Assembly (NCBI GenBank): GCA_030622395.1
Contig: JAUXGF010000026.1
Location: 1-11,756, forward strand
Length of the DNA: 11,756 nucleotides
Origin: Calditrichaceae bacterium
GTDB taxonomy: Bacteria; Calditrichota; Calditrichia; Calditrichales; Calditrichaceae
Direction: 5' to 3'
Each line of letters starts with the position of its first letter. Position 1 is the first letter of the stretch. The notes under the pieces were generated by a model, which searched no databases, had not been told where the DNA came from, and was given only the letters and a program-made list of their open reading frames with translations. Below, in pieces: positions 1 to 6,773 of the stretch. Both the position numbers and the translations under genes were made by a program.

Positions 1-80
1 CTGCTAAGGCGCTCAAAATTGACCGCTCAAATCTTTTCAAAAAATGCGAAAGTATGGTATCCGAAAATAATCACTTGTAA
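1..80 (+). CDS. C-terminal tail of an NtrC-family sigma-54-dependent regulator (partial, apparent frameshift)
   Basis: The frame beginning at base 3 reads AKALKIDRSNLFKK. This is the typical second half of the Fis-type helix-turn-helix that ends NtrC-family response regulators (family pattern AA.AL.IDR..L..K.KKYGI). Such proteins bind enhancer sites and drive RNA polymerase with sigma-54. As written, the frame continues as CESMVSENNHL and stops at 78-80. If one A is added to the six-A run at 39-44, the reading becomes KKMRKYGIRK followed by TAA at 68-70, which is the canonical family ending. The gene therefore carries either a real one-base deletion in the A-run or a sequencing/assembly error. 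The receiver and AAA+ domains would lie left of the window. The family assignment rests on only about 25 residues, but the pattern is distinctive. Confidence 0.6.
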   Translation, partial: AKALKIDRSNLFKKCESMVSENNHL

Positions 81-434
81 TCATACTTATATTTTGCCGC
101 TATATTATTTTGTATGAAGATGAAGCGCCTACTATTTAATTGACCACCTTGCTTTATTAATTCATAGATCCAAACCACAAATTACTTTGTCAATATGATT
201 TCAATTTTATTGCCATTTGAAGTAATAATTTTTATTTTAATTGAAATGTAAATACTTTTGTTCAAAAGCGGTTATAAAAATTTTAAAGTATTTAAAATGA
301 AGCAAAATATTTTTCAATTCTGATGTGGATAAGGCAGGTTATTAGTAAATCGTTTTTTCTGCTTTGAGGGAAAATATTAAGAAAAATAGCCGCCTAAAAG
401 TTAAGAATAATTTATGTAAAGCAGGTTTCAATTT
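81..434. other. AT-rich intergenic region without a recognisable gene
   Basis: Apart from the few overlapping codons noted at the left edge, this stretch is AT-rich and stop-rich in all frames. I see no tRNA, riboswitch core, strong hairpin with a T-run, or clear promoter boxes. It must contain the promoter of the regulator gene that starts at 435, but I could not place it. Only a weak AGG (423-425) precedes that start. Confidence 0.5.
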
Positions 435-1787
435 ATGAGTTTTACAAAAGAACAATTAGAACTCTATATTCAACAAGGAGAGGGCTACAATTTAGAGTTT
501 AAAGAATCATACTCTGCGAATATTGCCAAAGAGATTTGTGCATTTGCTAACGCTAATGGCGGGAAAATATTACTGGGTGTAAACGATAATGGGAAAGTAA
601 CAGGAATAAATATTACCAACCGGCTTAAATCCCAAATTCAGGATATTGGCAGGAATATGGATCCGCCGGTGAATTTTTTAATTACAGTTATGGACAATAT
701 TGTAATTATAGATGTTCCGGGTGGAAGTAATAAACCTTATTCTACAAATGGTAAATTCTATTTACGTTACGGTTCCAATTCGCAGCAACTGAGACGAAAT
801 GAGATAATAACATTTTTTCAAAAAGAAGGCGTTGTCCGATTTGATGAGAAAATGAACTATGATTTTAATCTAAAAAAAGATTTAAGTTCTGAAAAATTTA
901 ACCGGTTTCTTAAGATGAGCGGAATTAGTATAGTGTTAGAAACAGAGACAATCCTGAAAAATCTGGAGCTTGTTAAAGACAGCAATATAAGAAATGCCGG
1001 CGTTTTATTTTTTTGTGAGAAAGTTACAAGATTTTTTCTGAATGCAACCATCACTTGTGTATTGTTTCAAGGTAAGGATAAATATAAAATTTTAGATAGA
1101 AAAGAATTCGAAAGCGATATATTCTCAAATTATCTTGACGCCCTTAATTATTTAAGGTCAAAACTTAATACTGAATATATTATTAAAGGCGGCCCGCGGG
1201 AAGAAAAACTAGAGTTACCTGAAGAAGCATTGCGGGAAGCTATTCTAAATGCCATTGCCCACAGGAACTATTTTTTAAATTCCAATATTCAGATTTATAT
1301 CTTTTCTGACCGTGTTGAAATTACAAATCCGGGTGGGTTGCCGGCTGGGATGTCTTATTCTGATTTAGGGAAAAAGAGCATGCCGCGCAATTTTTTACTG
1401 TTTGGTTTGATGCAAAGAATGAATCTTGTTGAAAAAATCGGCTCAGGTATTTTACGTATAAAAAATGCAATAGAAGAATATAAATTAGAAGAACCATTAA
1501 TTGAGGTTAATGAAAATTGGTTTACTATAATTTTTAAAAGACCTGAATTACAGAAGGAGAGTTTTGAGGGCAGGAAGGAAATGGCTACCCAGAAAACTAC
1601 CCAGAAAACTACCCAGAAAATTTTGGAATTAGTTGAAAAAGAACCACATATTACAAGAAAGGAATTGGCTCATTTTATTGGGATAAGCGAGAATGGTATA
1701 AAATATCATCTGGCAAAATTGAAAGAAAAAGGAAGTTTAAAAAGAATTGGACCTGACAAGGGCGGTTATTGGCAGGTTAAAAAATAA
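435..1787 (+). CDS. AlbA_2 / GHKL-like ATPase / winged-helix putative transcriptional regulator
   Basis: A 450-aa protein with the domain order of the widespread 'AlbA_2 DNA-binding plus ATPase' regulators, often labelled RecG-like helicase by error. Residues 16-125 form the AlbA_2 (Schlafen-AlbA) domain, with YNLEFKES, the conserved AKEICAFANANGGKILLGVND stretch and a DVPGGSNKPY region. Residues about 260-355 form the ATPase_c_4 domain, with the N-box-like EAILNAIAHRNY (Asn272, His276-Arg277) and RVEITNPGGLP. A TQKT-repeat linker (385-396) leads to a C-terminal winged helix (about 397-450) ending in the family-typical GGYWQV. These proteins are cytoplasmic and thought to bind nucleic acid; few have a tested function. 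The ATG at 435 has only a weak upstream AGG, but the N-terminus fits the family. No partner gene is obvious: the next gene lies 118 bp away with its own ribosome site. Confidence 0.85.
   Translation: MSFTKEQLELYIQQGEGYNLEFKESYSANIAKEICAFANANGGKILLGVNDNGKVTGINITNRLKSQIQDIGRNMDPPVNFLITVMDNIVIIDVPGGSNKPYSTNGKFYLRYGSNSQQLRRNEIITFFQKEGVVRFDEKMNYDFNLKKDLSSEKFNRFLKMSGISIVLETETILKNLELVKDSNIRNAGVLFFCEKVTRFFLNATITCVLFQGKDKYKILDRKEFESDIFSNYLDALNYLRSKLNTEYIIKGGPREEKLELPEEALREAILNAIAHRNYFLNSNIQIYIFSDRVEITNPGGLPAGMSYSDLGKKSMPRNFLLFGLMQRMNLVEKIGSGILRIKNAIEEYKLEEPLIEVNENWFTIIFKRPELQKESFEGRKEMATQKTTQKTTQKILELVEKEPHITRKELAHFIGISENGIKYHLAKLKEKGSLKRIGPDKGGYWQVKK
1587..1622 (+). repeat. Three 12-bp tandem repeats inside the regulator gene (linker)
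   Basis: The unit acccagaaaact occurs at 1587-1598 and 1599-1610. A third copy at 1611-1622 differs at one base (ends att). Each unit encodes TQKT, so a copy-number change lengthens or shortens the linker between the ATPase and winged-helix domains without shifting the frame. TTQ-rich linkers of varying length are common in this family as far as I recall. Confidence 0.9.
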
Positions 1788-1892
1788 ATTTTCAGGAACT
1801 ATTTTTTAATTCTAATAAGAGATCGCAATATGGAAAAAGACTTTACTACATAAATTGATATAAAGCCAAGATATTATTTTTATAGAAAAATC

Positions 1893-1898
1893 AAAGGA
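1893..1898 (+). promoter_or_regulatory. Ribosome binding site for the GAF-GGDEF gene
   Basis: AAAGGA lies seven bases before the ATG at 1906 and supports that start over any internal Met. Confidence 0.7.
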
Positions 1899-1905
1899 TA
1901 GTATA

Positions 1906-2952
1906 ATGACACAACAGAAACAAAAAGAAAATGACAATTCCCTTGAACCGACCAAACTGACGTCCTGTCTGCAATTAGGCAAACTGCTCACATCCACTTT
2001 AAAATTAAGTGAAATTTTAGAGTTGATTATGCTGAAAGCCAGCCAGATAATCGAGGCGGAAAACTGGTCGCTTTTATTAAAGGATGAATCGAGCGGTGAA
2101 TTAACTTTTGAGGTTGTTGTCGGTCTGGATAAAAATATGATAAAAGATGTGCGTCTTAAACCGGGGCAGGGCATTGCTGGAAAAGTAGCTCAAAGCGGCG
2201 AACCTGTTTTTATTAGCGATGCGGAAGAAGACCCTCAAATTGACCGCACGGTAGATAAGTTATGCGGCTTCACAACCAGATCGATTATTTGTTTACCCTT
2301 GCAAATACATGGGAAAATTTTAGGAGTTATCGAAATTATTAATATTGATGATATAGAACAATTTAAGGTCAGGGATCTGCCTGCCTTGAGCATCCTGACA
2401 GATTATGCGGCGATTGCTATTCAGAATTCAATGTATGTTTCTAAAATCGAACAAATGAGCATTATTGATGAATATACCGGGTTGTATAACGCGCGCTATA
2501 TGCATGAAAAACTGCAAAGTTTAATTCAGCGATCTTTAAAAGAAAATAAAAGTCTGGCTGTTATTTTCATGGATATTGATAACTTTAAACAGGTAGTGGA
2601 TACCTATGGTCACCTGCAGGGTTCGCGGGTGTTAAATGAAATCGGTCAGACTTTGTCAGCAAGCCTTTCGGAGCGGGATTATCTTTTTAAATACGGAGGC
2701 GACGAGTATGTAATCGCGCTGCCGGACCGGGATAAAGCGGCGGCTGTTAAACAAACCGAGACTATGCTCGAAGCTATTCGATCTTCAACTTATCTGCAAA
2801 ACGAGAACCATCCGGTAAAGGTTACAGCCAGTTTCGGAATCGCAATGTATCCCGAAGACGCTCAGACTAAAAAAGAGCTGCTTCTCAAAGCGGATAATTT
2901 AATGTACCATGTTAAGAAAACCAGCAAAAACAGTGTTGCCGCCGCAGAATAA
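1906..2952 (+). CDS. GAF-GGDEF nucleotide cyclase, candidate Hypr-type (cGAMP-making) enzyme
   Basis: A 348-aa soluble protein with no signal peptide or membrane segment. A GAF sensor domain spans about residues 34-172 (LKPGQGIAGKVAQSGEPVFI is typical). It is followed by a GGDEF domain at about 183-345, opening with DEYTGLYNARYMHEKL. The catalytic loop is GGDEY at 264-268, and the metal-binding aspartates in MDIDNF are present, so catalysis should be possible. However, the substrate-recognition segment reads FKQVVDTYGHLQGSRVL. Val231 replaces the Asn and Ser240 replaces the Asp that contact guanine in PleD (N335, D344). Ser at the latter position marks the Hypr GGDEF group (Geobacter GacA), which makes 3',3'-cyclic AMP-GMP. 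The product-inhibition site is SERD (255-258) instead of RxxD, so feedback inhibition is probably lost. The ligand of the GAF domain is unknown. A canonical diguanylate cyclase is less likely; the cGAMP product is inference. Confidence 0.85.
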   Translation: MTQQKQKENDNSLEPTKLTSCLQLGKLLTSTLKLSEILELIMLKASQIIEAENWSLLLKDESSGELTFEVVVGLDKNMIKDVRLKPGQGIAGKVAQSGEPVFISDAEEDPQIDRTVDKLCGFTTRSIICLPLQIHGKILGVIEIINIDDIEQFKVRDLPALSILTDYAAIAIQNSMYVSKIEQMSIIDEYTGLYNARYMHEKLQSLIQRSLKENKSLAVIFMDIDNFKQVVDTYGHLQGSRVLNEIGQTLSASLSERDYLFKYGGDEYVIALPDRDKAAAVKQTETMLEAIRSSTYLQNENHPVKVTASFGIAMYPEDAQTKKELLLKADNLMYHVKKTSKNSVAAAE

Positions 2953-2988
2953 ACAATCCGATGGATAGGGGAAGAATTGGGAAAGAAT

Positions 2989-3020
2989 TGGAGTGATGGA
3001 GTGTTGGAGTAATGGAGTGA
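2989..3020 (+). repeat. Four 8-bp tandem repeats (TGGAGTRW)
   Basis: Units tggagtga, tggagtgt, tggagtaa and tggagtga follow each other without gaps, inside a purine-rich stretch (2971-3022) just after the GGDEF gene. The 14-mer gttggagtaatgga within it (3003-3016) recurs in inverted orientation at 3131-3144, enclosing 114 bp. No coding role is likely. Confidence 0.85.
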
Positions 3021-3137
3021 TGTTCTAAAGGAATTAGGGAGAAGAGTGTAATATTGGAATGCGTGGAAGGAAAATAATGGATAGATGGTTAAATGGTTAC
3101 TACTTTTTCCTATCGCAGACAACCCGTCCTTCCATTA

Positions 3138-3266
3138 CTCCAACGGATTGCGAATGAGCTGCCTGGCGACTCGGGCTTGCCGCCCTCGCTCAGAAGTCGG
3201 TTGGCAGGCTTTACCAAAACCCCGCAAAGCTCCATGATAGCCAAGTCAGCTCCATGCGCGTTATGT
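3138..3266 (-). repeat. Imperfect hairpin, possibly an integron attC-like site
   Basis: On the minus strand the arm 3259-3240 pairs with 3167-3150 through about 17 base pairs. It has two unpaired bases (a G and an A) on one arm and one mismatch. Unpaired bases on one arm are characteristic of folded integron attC sites. The outer boxes are ACATAAC (3266-3260) and GTTGGAG (3144-3138), each one base from the attC consensus (RYYYAAC, GTTRRRY). The 129-bp length is within the attC range. The structure begins six bases after the stop of the minus-strand restriction-enzyme remnant, where an attC would sit in a gene cassette. Against it: the spacers between boxes and stem are unequal, no integrase gene is present, and GTTGGAG belongs to a 14-bp repeat found nearby. 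Confidence 0.35.
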
Positions 3267-3272
3267 GTTTTT

Positions 3273-3575
3273 TTAATAAGAATCCAACTTTTCTTTAGCT
3301 ATTTGTTTGAATTTTTTATTCAATTGATCTTTAAAATCTTTTCCTACTTCATCAAATGTTTTTAATAATTCAGGAAAAGTGTTTTCCCCGCCCATAAAGT
3401 CCCAATATTTATCACCAATTAAAAAATCATTCGGCGAATCCATCATTCCAACTTCTGTAAAACGATGATATGGATTATATGGAAGTGCCAGATATACATA
3501 AATCCACATAACGCCAAAATTGTCCATAATTGATCCCAATGAATTTGATTGTAATTTGTGTGCACAGGGTCGACC
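3273..3575 (-). pseudogene. 3' remnant of a probable TdeIII-family type II restriction endonuclease
   Basis: The minus strand is open from the stop at 3576-3578 to the stop at 3273-3275, about 100 codons. Its last 85 or so residues read MDNFGVMWIYVYLALPYNPY, then a region with GDKYWDFMGGENTFPELLKT and DEVGKDFKDQLNKKF. From memory this resembles the C-terminal end of TdeIII-type restriction endonucleases (PYNPY, then a short linker, then (E/K)(F/Y)WDF(L/M)GG, then LL..F..VG). The intact family is roughly three times longer, so this is only the end of the gene. The upstream part is replaced by hairpin-bearing sequence with a stop and the 12-bp palindrome agggtcgaccct (3566-3577). No methyltransferase partner is in the window. 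I read it as a decayed gene, possibly once a mobile cassette. The family name is my recollection and needs a profile search. Confidence 0.5.
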
Positions 3576-3604
3576 CTACATATCCAGTCGTCCCACATTT
3601 TCCT

Positions 3605-3638
3605 CGTATCAGAGTTAAGCGCAGCGGTCTCTGATACG
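3605..3638. repeat. 10-bp perfect inverted repeat (hairpin)
   Basis: cgtatcagag (3605-3614) is exactly complementary to ctctgatacg (3629-3638), with a 14-base loop. No T-run follows on either strand, so it is not a convincing terminator. It sits at the broken 5' side of the restriction-enzyme remnant. Confidence 0.75.
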
Positions 3639-3682
3639 TAGCGACGTTTCAAATTGGATGCTGCTTGGAGCAGATCGTAAAT

Positions 3683-3740
3683 CCCGCTTTTGCGGGGATA
3701 CCGATCACCGATTACCGATCACTGATTACCGGTTACCGGC
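3683..3740. repeat. Small hairpin followed by 14-bp tandem repeats
   Basis: cccgc/gcggg with a tttt loop (3683-3696) precedes accgatcaccgatt (3700-3713), accgatcactgatt (3714-3727) and a shortened, diverged unit accggttaccggc (3728-3740). This is intergenic low-complexity DNA with no gene. The following 3741-3840 shows nothing I can name. Confidence 0.75.
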
Positions 3741-3840
3741 TATTTATAATGATATCTCACAGGGTGAATTTGCAAAGCTATGTTCTTTAAATAAATGAAA
3801 ATCCCGGTTACTCTTGATTCTGCCGGTTTATTACATAAAT

Positions 3841-4036
3841 TTAATTAGTGACTGAACGAAAAAGCAATATTTTGTCATTTTCCCATAGGGACGCCTGTGG
3901 CGCGATCCCGATTTACCTGCCCGCCTTAGGCGGGTAAAGGTGAGAAATCTTATATCCCTTGGAATTATTGAAGTTACAGATTTCTCCCTTCGGTCGAAAT
4001 GACAAGAAAAAGTGTTTTCGTTCAGACACTAATTAA
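3841..4036. mobile_element. MITE-like element, copy 1 (196 bp)
   Basis: The ends are inverted repeats of 22 bp with one mismatch: ttaattagtgactgaacgaa from 3841, and its partner at 4015-4036 ending cagacactaattaa. Inside are further matched arms: gtcattt (3874-3880) with aaatgac (3997-4003), and gagaaatct (3942-3950) with agatttctc (3978-3986). A single strand could therefore fold into one long hairpin. The left arm also carries a cccgccttaggcggg palindrome (about 3920-3934). There is no coding capacity. A second copy lies at 11460-11631. The element ends 36 bp before the start of the secreted protein gene at 4073. Any target duplication cannot be separated from the terminal TTAATTA. Confidence 0.8.
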
Positions 4037-4072
4037 GTAATAATCAATTAAAATATAACATAGGGTAAAACA

Positions 4073-6736
4073 ATGTCTGCAAACAAAAACACAAATAGGT
4101 TTAAGAAATATTTTCTTGTTTTCACAATTAGTTTGAGCGTTATAATAATTGGCGTCTACCTTGGACAAAATCATTTACAATTAGAGAAGCAGGGCATATT
4201 TCAAAAACAAATACAAAAGTCATCTCCCGGTCCTGATCAGAGACCGGCGGAGTGGGGTTGGATACAGCGCTCCTTTCCTTATTATACCGCCGATAAAAAC
4301 GCTTATCGTGATGCCATAAAACAAGCTCATGTCCTTAGAGCTATGCCAAAGAAAAATTCTGCCGTACAATGGGTATTTGCCGGCCCGGATAATATCGGCG
4401 GCAGGATAGTTGATATTGAATTTAATCCCCAATATCCAAGTATTGTTTATGCGGCTGCGGCAACGGGGGGAGTCTTTAAGTCGCAGGATACCGGAGTGAC
4501 ATGGCAGCCCGTTTTCGATGACCAGGCGGTTTTAACTATCGGAGATATCTGTATTGATCCGGTTAATCCTGATATTATCTATGTCGGCACCGGCGAAGCT
4601 AATGGGGGGCATAATAATTTCCCGGGCGGCGGCGTTTATAAATCAATGGACGCCGGACAAACATGGGAATGTATCGGCCTTGAAAATTCAGCATCGATCG
4701 GCAGGATACTTATAAATCCAAGATACCCGGACAGTATTTTTGTAGCGGCGGTAGGGTCATATTTTGCGCCTAATCCCGAACGCGGCGTTTATGTAAGCCC
4801 TGACGGCGGGAATAGCTGGGAACAGTCGCTTTTTGTTACGGACAGTACCGGAGCTATTGACATTGTAATGGATCCTGAAAATCCGGATTTTATGCTTGCC
4901 GCTATGTGGGAGCGGGTGCGCAGACCGGTTTATTCAAATCAAACTCATTTGTATGGGAAAACAAGCGGCGTTTACCGTACAAAAAACAGCGGTAAAAGTT
5001 GGGAGCTGTTAGGCCCGGCAACCGGCTTGCCTGACGCCAACAGTGTAGATGTGGGCAGGATTGGTTTAAGCATGTATCAAGCTAACAGCGACATTATATA
5101 CGCCCTTTATAACGACGGCTCAAATATTATAAGCTTGTATCGAACCGGCAACGGCGGGGATACATGGCAGGACGCCGATCCAAATAAAATTATTAGAAAG
5201 GGAACTGGCGGTTTTAGCTGGTATTTCGGACAGGTTCGTGTTCATCCCCAAAACCCGGATATTGTTTTCGCCTTAGACGTTGCCTTTATGCGTTCTAACG
5301 ACGGCGGATTAAGCTGGCCGGTTCAGTATGGTTACTACGATGGATATCCCGGTTTGCATGTTGACCACCATGCTTTGGCTTTTCACCCGCAAAATTCAAA
5401 TTATATTATATGCGGAAACGACGGCGGCATTAACATTTCAGAAAACGGCGGGGATAACTGGACGAAAGTCGCCAGCCTGCCTGTAACCCAGTTTTATGAA
5501 ATCGGATTGGATTATACTAATCCCGAAAGGCTGTACGGCGGGACCCAGGATAACGGCACACTGTGCACTAAAACAGGTCTGACCGACGACTGGGAACGAA
5601 TTTTGGGCGGCGACGGTTTCTATGTTATTGTTGATCCGAATAATCCCGATATTATCTATGCTGAATATCAATTTGGATCTTTATTTAAATCAATAAATGG
5701 CGGTTCAAGTTGGCAAAATATTCTTAATAATGATATGGGATATGAAAAGACGAATTGGTCGACGCCGGTTGCAATGGATCCAAATAATAGTAATACGCTC
5801 TATTATGGAACTTATCGCCTGTGGCGCACCGAAAACGGGACTGAAAGCTGGTCGCCGGTTAGCCCGGATTTGACGATGGGCTTGGAAGACAGCCGTGTGG
5901 GAACTATTACTACTATTGCAGTTGCGCCGACTAATTCCAATATAATTTATGTTGGCACCGATGACAGTCAGGTTTGGGTTAGCAGTAATTATGGCGGTGA
6001 TTGGACTTTGGTATCCGATTCCCTGCCCTTCCGCTGGGTAACCCGCGTTGTAGTTGACCCGACGGATGAGAATACGGCTTATGTAACCTTTTCGGGTTTA
6101 AGATGGAAAGACCCGCAGCCGCATGTTTTCAGAACAACGGATATGGGTAACAGTTGGGAAGATATAAGCGCAAATTTACCCGATGCCCCGGTTAATGCCT
6201 TTGCCGTGGATCCTATTCATCGTGAAGTTTTATATTTAGGCTCCGATATTGGCGTATTCGTCAGTTTTAATTCCGGCGGAAGCTGGCAGGCTTTGGGCGA
6301 AGCGCTGCCCGTCGTTGTAATTAACGATATGAAAATCCATGAATCCGCTTATAAGCTGATAGTAGGGACGCACGGCAGGTCTATGTACAAAATTGACTTG
6401 AATCTGGTCAATACAATTAAAGAAACTGATGAACCTGAACTTTTAGCAAAACAATTTTCATTAGAACAAAACTACCCTAATCCTTTTAATTCAAGTACAG
6501 TATTCAAGTACAAATTAGGTTCCCAAAGCCATGTGCAGATAAGAATATTTGACGAGTTAGGAAGAACGCTGCGCCTGTTGCTTGATAAACAGATGGGCAA
6601 AGGAATTCATCCTCAACATTGGGACGGGAAAAATGAAGCGGGTAAGAATGCAGCCAGCGGCGTTTATTATTATCAGATAGAAGTAAGGGGTAAATATAAC
6701 TACAATCAAACTAAAAAGATGCTGCTGATAAAATAA
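4073..6736 (+). CDS. Secreted multi-repeat beta-propeller (BNR/sortilin-type) protein with type IX secretion sorting domain
   Basis: An 887-aa exported protein. The N-terminus (RFKK, then hydrophobic residues 14-30) is a signal peptide or anchor with no clear cleavage site. From about residue 100 to 760 the chain contains twelve BNR-like motifs of the form G-hydrophobic-x-x-S-x-D-x-G-x-x-W. Examples are GVFKSQDTGVTW near 133, GVYKSMDAGQTW near 188, GVYVSPDGGNSW near 238 and GVFVSFNSGGSW near 725. Most are preceded by D-P-x-N-P-(D)-I-(I/V)-Y, the usual strand before each blade in Vps10/sortilin-like and xyloglucanase-like propellers. No catalytic residues could be assigned, so 'glycosyl hydrolase' would be over-annotation. 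Residues 797-887 are a FlgD-like/type IX sorting domain (LEQNYPNPFN at the start, GVYYYQI near the end). It should be translocated and anchored or released at the cell surface. AGGG at 4062-4065 supports the ATG. The MITE-like element lies immediately upstream. Confidence 0.85.
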   Translation: MSANKNTNRFKKYFLVFTISLSVIIIGVYLGQNHLQLEKQGIFQKQIQKSSPGPDQRPAEWGWIQRSFPYYTADKNAYRDAIKQAHVLRAMPKKNSAVQWVFAGPDNIGGRIVDIEFNPQYPSIVYAAAATGGVFKSQDTGVTWQPVFDDQAVLTIGDICIDPVNPDIIYVGTGEANGGHNNFPGGGVYKSMDAGQTWECIGLENSASIGRILINPRYPDSIFVAAVGSYFAPNPERGVYVSPDGGNSWEQSLFVTDSTGAIDIVMDPENPDFMLAAMWERVRRPVYSNQTHLYGKTSGVYRTKNSGKSWELLGPATGLPDANSVDVGRIGLSMYQANSDIIYALYNDGSNIISLYRTGNGGDTWQDADPNKIIRKGTGGFSWYFGQVRVHPQNPDIVFALDVAFMRSNDGGLSWPVQYGYYDGYPGLHVDHHALAFHPQNSNYIICGNDGGINISENGGDNWTKVASLPVTQFYEIGLDYTNPERLYGGTQDNGTLCTKTGLTDDWERILGGDGFYVIVDPNNPDIIYAEYQFGSLFKSINGGSSWQNILNNDMGYEKTNWSTPVAMDPNNSNTLYYGTYRLWRTENGTESWSPVSPDLTMGLEDSRVGTITTIAVAPTNSNIIYVGTDDSQVWVSSNYGGDWTLVSDSLPFRWVTRVVVDPTDENTAYVTFSGLRWKDPQPHVFRTTDMGNSWEDISANLPDAPVNAFAVDPIHREVLYLGSDIGVFVSFNSGGSWQALGEALPVVVINDMKIHESAYKLIVGTHGRSMYKIDLNLVNTIKETDEPELLAKQFSLEQNYPNPFNSSTVFKYKLGSQSHVQIRIFDELGRTLRLLLDKQMGKGIHPQHWDGKNEAGKNAASGVYYYQIEVRGKYNYNQTKKMLLIK

Positions 6737-6760
6737 ACCCGTCTTAACTCGGATTTAATA

Positions 6761-6765
6761 AAGGA
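6761..6765 (+). promoter_or_regulatory. Ribosome binding site deciding a TTG start
   Basis: AAGGA lies eight bases before TTG at 6774. This TTG gives MSKQEKRN, a sensible N-terminus, and no ATG or GTG in the frame is as well placed. Confidence 0.7.
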
Positions 6766-6773
6766 TACGTTCA

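Noticed and set aside
1..117. Open frame 1 from the left edge to base 117
   Set aside because: The overlapping frame 3 matches the NtrC-family ending, whereas frame 1 has no family resemblance.
3093..3365. 90-codon plus-strand open frame across the hairpin and restriction-gene remnant
   Set aside because: It overlaps the attC-like structure and runs antisense to the recognisable restriction-enzyme remnant; its sequence matches nothing known to me.
3443..3652. Minus-strand open frame of 69 codons overlapping the restriction remnant in another frame
   Set aside because: Its 3' half is the shadow of the PYNPY frame and its 5' half crosses the 10-bp inverted repeat. I considered it as a frameshifted front of the endonuclease, but no family motif supports that.
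3741..4072. Search for a GEMM/c-di-GMP or cGAMP riboswitch before the secreted protein gene
   Set aside because: No GEMM-like conserved core was seen here or in other intergenic stretches; the structure present is explained by the MITE-like inverted repeats.
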